From: Cyclobacterium lianum
Lineage (GTDB): Bacteria > Bacteroidota > Bacteroidia > Cytophagales > Cyclobacteriaceae
Reading direction: 5' to 3'
Length of the DNA stretch: 64,000 nucleotides
Assembly (NCBI RefSeq): GCF_900143075.1
Contig: NZ_FRCY01000010.1
Span: forward strand, 62,001 to 126,000
Both the position numbers and the translations under genes were made by a program. The stretch's first letter is position 1. Every line of letters begins with the position of its first letter. The notes beneath the pieces are model-generated. The model had not been told where the DNA came from. It did not search any database and was given only the letters and a program-made list of their open reading frames with translations. This document shows positions 62,763 through 64,000 of this stretch, one piece after another.

Positions 62763-63791
62763 ATGAAGAACTATAGAAACATATTTGCTTTGGTGTCACT
62801 TTTATCCATCGTAAGCTTCTCCTGTACAAGAAACGAAGGCGAGGAAGTGAATGTTTATACGCACAGGCATTACGATGCCGATCAGCAATTGTTTGATGCT
62901 TTTACTGAGGAGACGGGGATCAAAGTCAATGTAGTCAGTGCAAGTGCTGATGAGCTGATCCAGAAGCTGGAATTGGAGGGAGCAGGCTCCCCGGCTGACG
63001 TACTGTTCACGGTCGACGCAGGCAGGCTTCACAGGGCGAAGGAAAAAAACCTGTTGCAACCTGTAACATCTGAAATACTGGAAACGAATATTCCTTCTAA
63101 ATTTCGTAGTCCGGAGGGCTTGTGGTTTGGACTTACTTATAGGGCCAGAATCCTTGCCTATCACAAGGAGCGTGTCAATAGGGATGAGTTGGACAGCTAC
63201 GAAAGCCTCACGAATGAAATGTGGAAAGGGAGAGTGCTCACCAGATCATCCGAAAACATTTACAACCAATCCCTGCTGGCTTCTCTGATCGTCGCGCATG
63301 GCGAGGAGGCTGCAGAGGAATGGGCAGCTGGTCTGCTGGAAAATATGGCGAGAGATCCAAAAGGTAGCGACAGGGATCAGGTAAAAGCTGTAGCCTCCGG
63401 AGAGGGAGATGTGGCCATAGTGAATAGCTATTATATAGGCATCATGCTGAACGACCCCAACGAGGAAACGGTAAAGGCAGCCCGGCAGGTTGAGGTTTTC
63501 TTCCCAAACCAAAATGACAGGGGTACGCACATCAATGTTTCCGGAATCGGGGTCACCCGGCATGCTCCGAACAGGGACAATGCGATCAGGCTGATTGAAT
63601 TTTTATCGGAGGAAAAGTCTCAGGAAGTACTGGCCAATGTAAACTACGAGTATCCTGTGAATCCCCGTGTAGCGCCATCCGAACTGCTACAAAGTTGGGG
63701 AGAATTCAAGGCGGATGACATCAATCTTTCGCTTTTGGGAGAAAACAACAGTGAGGCGGTCATGATTTTTGACAAGGTAGGTTGGAATTGA
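62763..63791 (+). CDS. Fe(3+) ABC transporter substrate-binding lipoprotein
   Basis: A 342-residue binding protein of the ferric iron (FutA/FbpA-like) family, started at the ATG at 62763, where a lipoprotein signal begins (VSLLSIVSFSC, Cys21). Family features are VNVYTHRHYDADQQLFDAFT (iron-ligand Tyr and His region), a hinge at GLWFGLTYRARILAYH, and the VNSYYIGIMLND segment with the paired tyrosines that bind iron. It would capture iron in the periplasm for the permease encoded 35 bases downstream. It is divergent from oxyR. Confidence 0.92.
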   Translation: MKNYRNIFALVSLLSIVSFSCTRNEGEEVNVYTHRHYDADQQLFDAFTEETGIKVNVVSASADELIQKLELEGAGSPADVLFTVDAGRLHRAKEKNLLQPVTSEILETNIPSKFRSPEGLWFGLTYRARILAYHKERVNRDELDSYESLTNEMWKGRVLTRSSENIYNQSLLASLIVAHGEEAAEEWAAGLLENMARDPKGSDRDQVKAVASGEGDVAIVNSYYIGIMLNDPNEETVKAARQVEVFFPNQNDRGTHINVSGIGVTRHAPNRDNAIRLIEFLSEEKSQEVLANVNYEYPVNPRVAPSELLQSWGEFKADDINLSLLGENNSEAVMIFDKVGWN

Positions 63792-63826
63792 TCAGGGCAA
63801 TTGAATAAAGGGCAGGTACTGAATTT

Positions 63827-64000
63827 GTGGAAATAGCCGGAAAAAGGATTTATTGGTGGAACAACTGGATGGCCGCCAGCTTGCTGCTGCTGTTTTTCAT
63901 TGCTGCACCCTTGCTAAGTATTTTTGTAAACCTGTTTAGCGCACCGGGAAGCAGTTGGAGCCACCTGACAGAAAATTTATTGGTAGGGTATCTTCAGAAC
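63827..64000 (+). CDS. Iron ABC transporter permease, N-terminal part (cut by the window end)
   Basis: A GTG start at 63827 opens a frame that runs off the window. The 58 codons seen read as a basic start (IAGKRIYWWNNWMAA), then a membrane helix (SLLLLFFIAAPLLSIFVNLF), then a periplasmic loop with SHLTENLLVGYLQN, as in the first helix of ferric iron permeases of the FbpB type. It is preceded by AAAGGGCAGG, a fair ribosome binding site. The upstream gene encodes the matching binding protein. Confidence 0.8.
   Translation, partial: MEIAGKRIYWWNNWMAASLLLLFFIAAPLLSIFVNLFSAPGSSWSHLTENLLVGYLQN

Overview
The window looks like a chromosomal segment of a Bacteroidota bacterium, most likely order Cytophagales and plausibly family Cyclobacteriaceae. 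The family-level guess is inference from gene content and style. Supporting signs are two SusC/SusD pairs, many lipoproteins with acidic residues just after the lipobox cysteine, Bacteroidota-type promoters (TTTG and TAnnTTTG), weak Shine-Dalgarno signals, and a sensor gene joining a beta-propeller, Y_Y_Y domain and LuxR-type helix-turn-helix. I see no phage, insertion sequence, CRISPR array or rRNA. One tRNA (Pro, TGG) is present.

Layout. 1-8.5 kb: a DacB-type penicillin-binding protein, an orphan PQQ-dependent dehydrogenase, and a SusC/SusD pair of unknown substrate. 8.9-13.7 kb: a compact housekeeping run of cytidine deaminase, carboxylesterase, Kdo transferase (waaA), rsgA, a phosphoribosyltransferase and panB. 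13.7-17.3 kb: a large lipoprotein with beta-propeller, HEAT-like repeats and cytochrome c, in an operon with a Tat-exported sugar isomerase/epimerase-like protein. 17.3-20.8 kb: an accessory patch with a wrecked DUF4143-type ATPase gene, a Fic protein that appears to carry its own operator, and a family of structured interspersed repeats. 20.9-30.6 kb: monomeric isocitrate dehydrogenase and a divergent eight-gene-scale sugar oxidation cluster (DUF1080 hydrolase, cytochrome c, isomerase/epimerase, Gfo/Idh/MocA oxidoreductase; MFS transporter, GMC oxidoreductase, gluconate-dehydrogenase-3-like subunit). 30.6-43.3 kb: mostly core genes (deoC, two kinds of phosphate transporter, tadA, Mn/Fe superoxide dismutase, a TonB receptor, MaoC, xerD, aroQ, an aminotransferase, marC, tRNA-Pro). 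43.3-47.3 kb: siderophore receptor and PepSY reductase-like pair. 47.5-57.8 kb: a polysaccharide utilisation locus with membrane sensor-regulator, SusC, SusD, a PKD-containing glycan-binding lipoprotein and a GH16 enzyme of laminarinase type. 58.2-64 kb: DsbD-like reductase, M20 dipeptidase, OxyR with both redox cysteines, and a divergent ferric iron ABC importer that runs off the window end.

How the genes work together. The 23-30.6 kb cluster reads as a periplasmic 3-keto-sugar pathway: the GMC enzyme with its Tat subunit oxidises a glycoside, the lipoprotein cytochrome takes the electrons, the DUF1080 lipoprotein cleaves the keto-glycoside, and the Gfo/Idh/MocA and TIM-barrel proteins process the product. 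The 47.5-57.8 kb locus reads as surface capture and cleavage of a beta-1,3-glucan with a local sensor. Iron and redox genes are grouped at the right end.

The least explained element is an 80-nt repeat present three times (3713-3792, 17541-17620, 19940-20019). The copies align without gaps. They share a strongly conserved hairpin, and a second hairpin shows a compensatory base-pair change between two copies. Two of the copies flank the ATPase-remnant/Fic patch.
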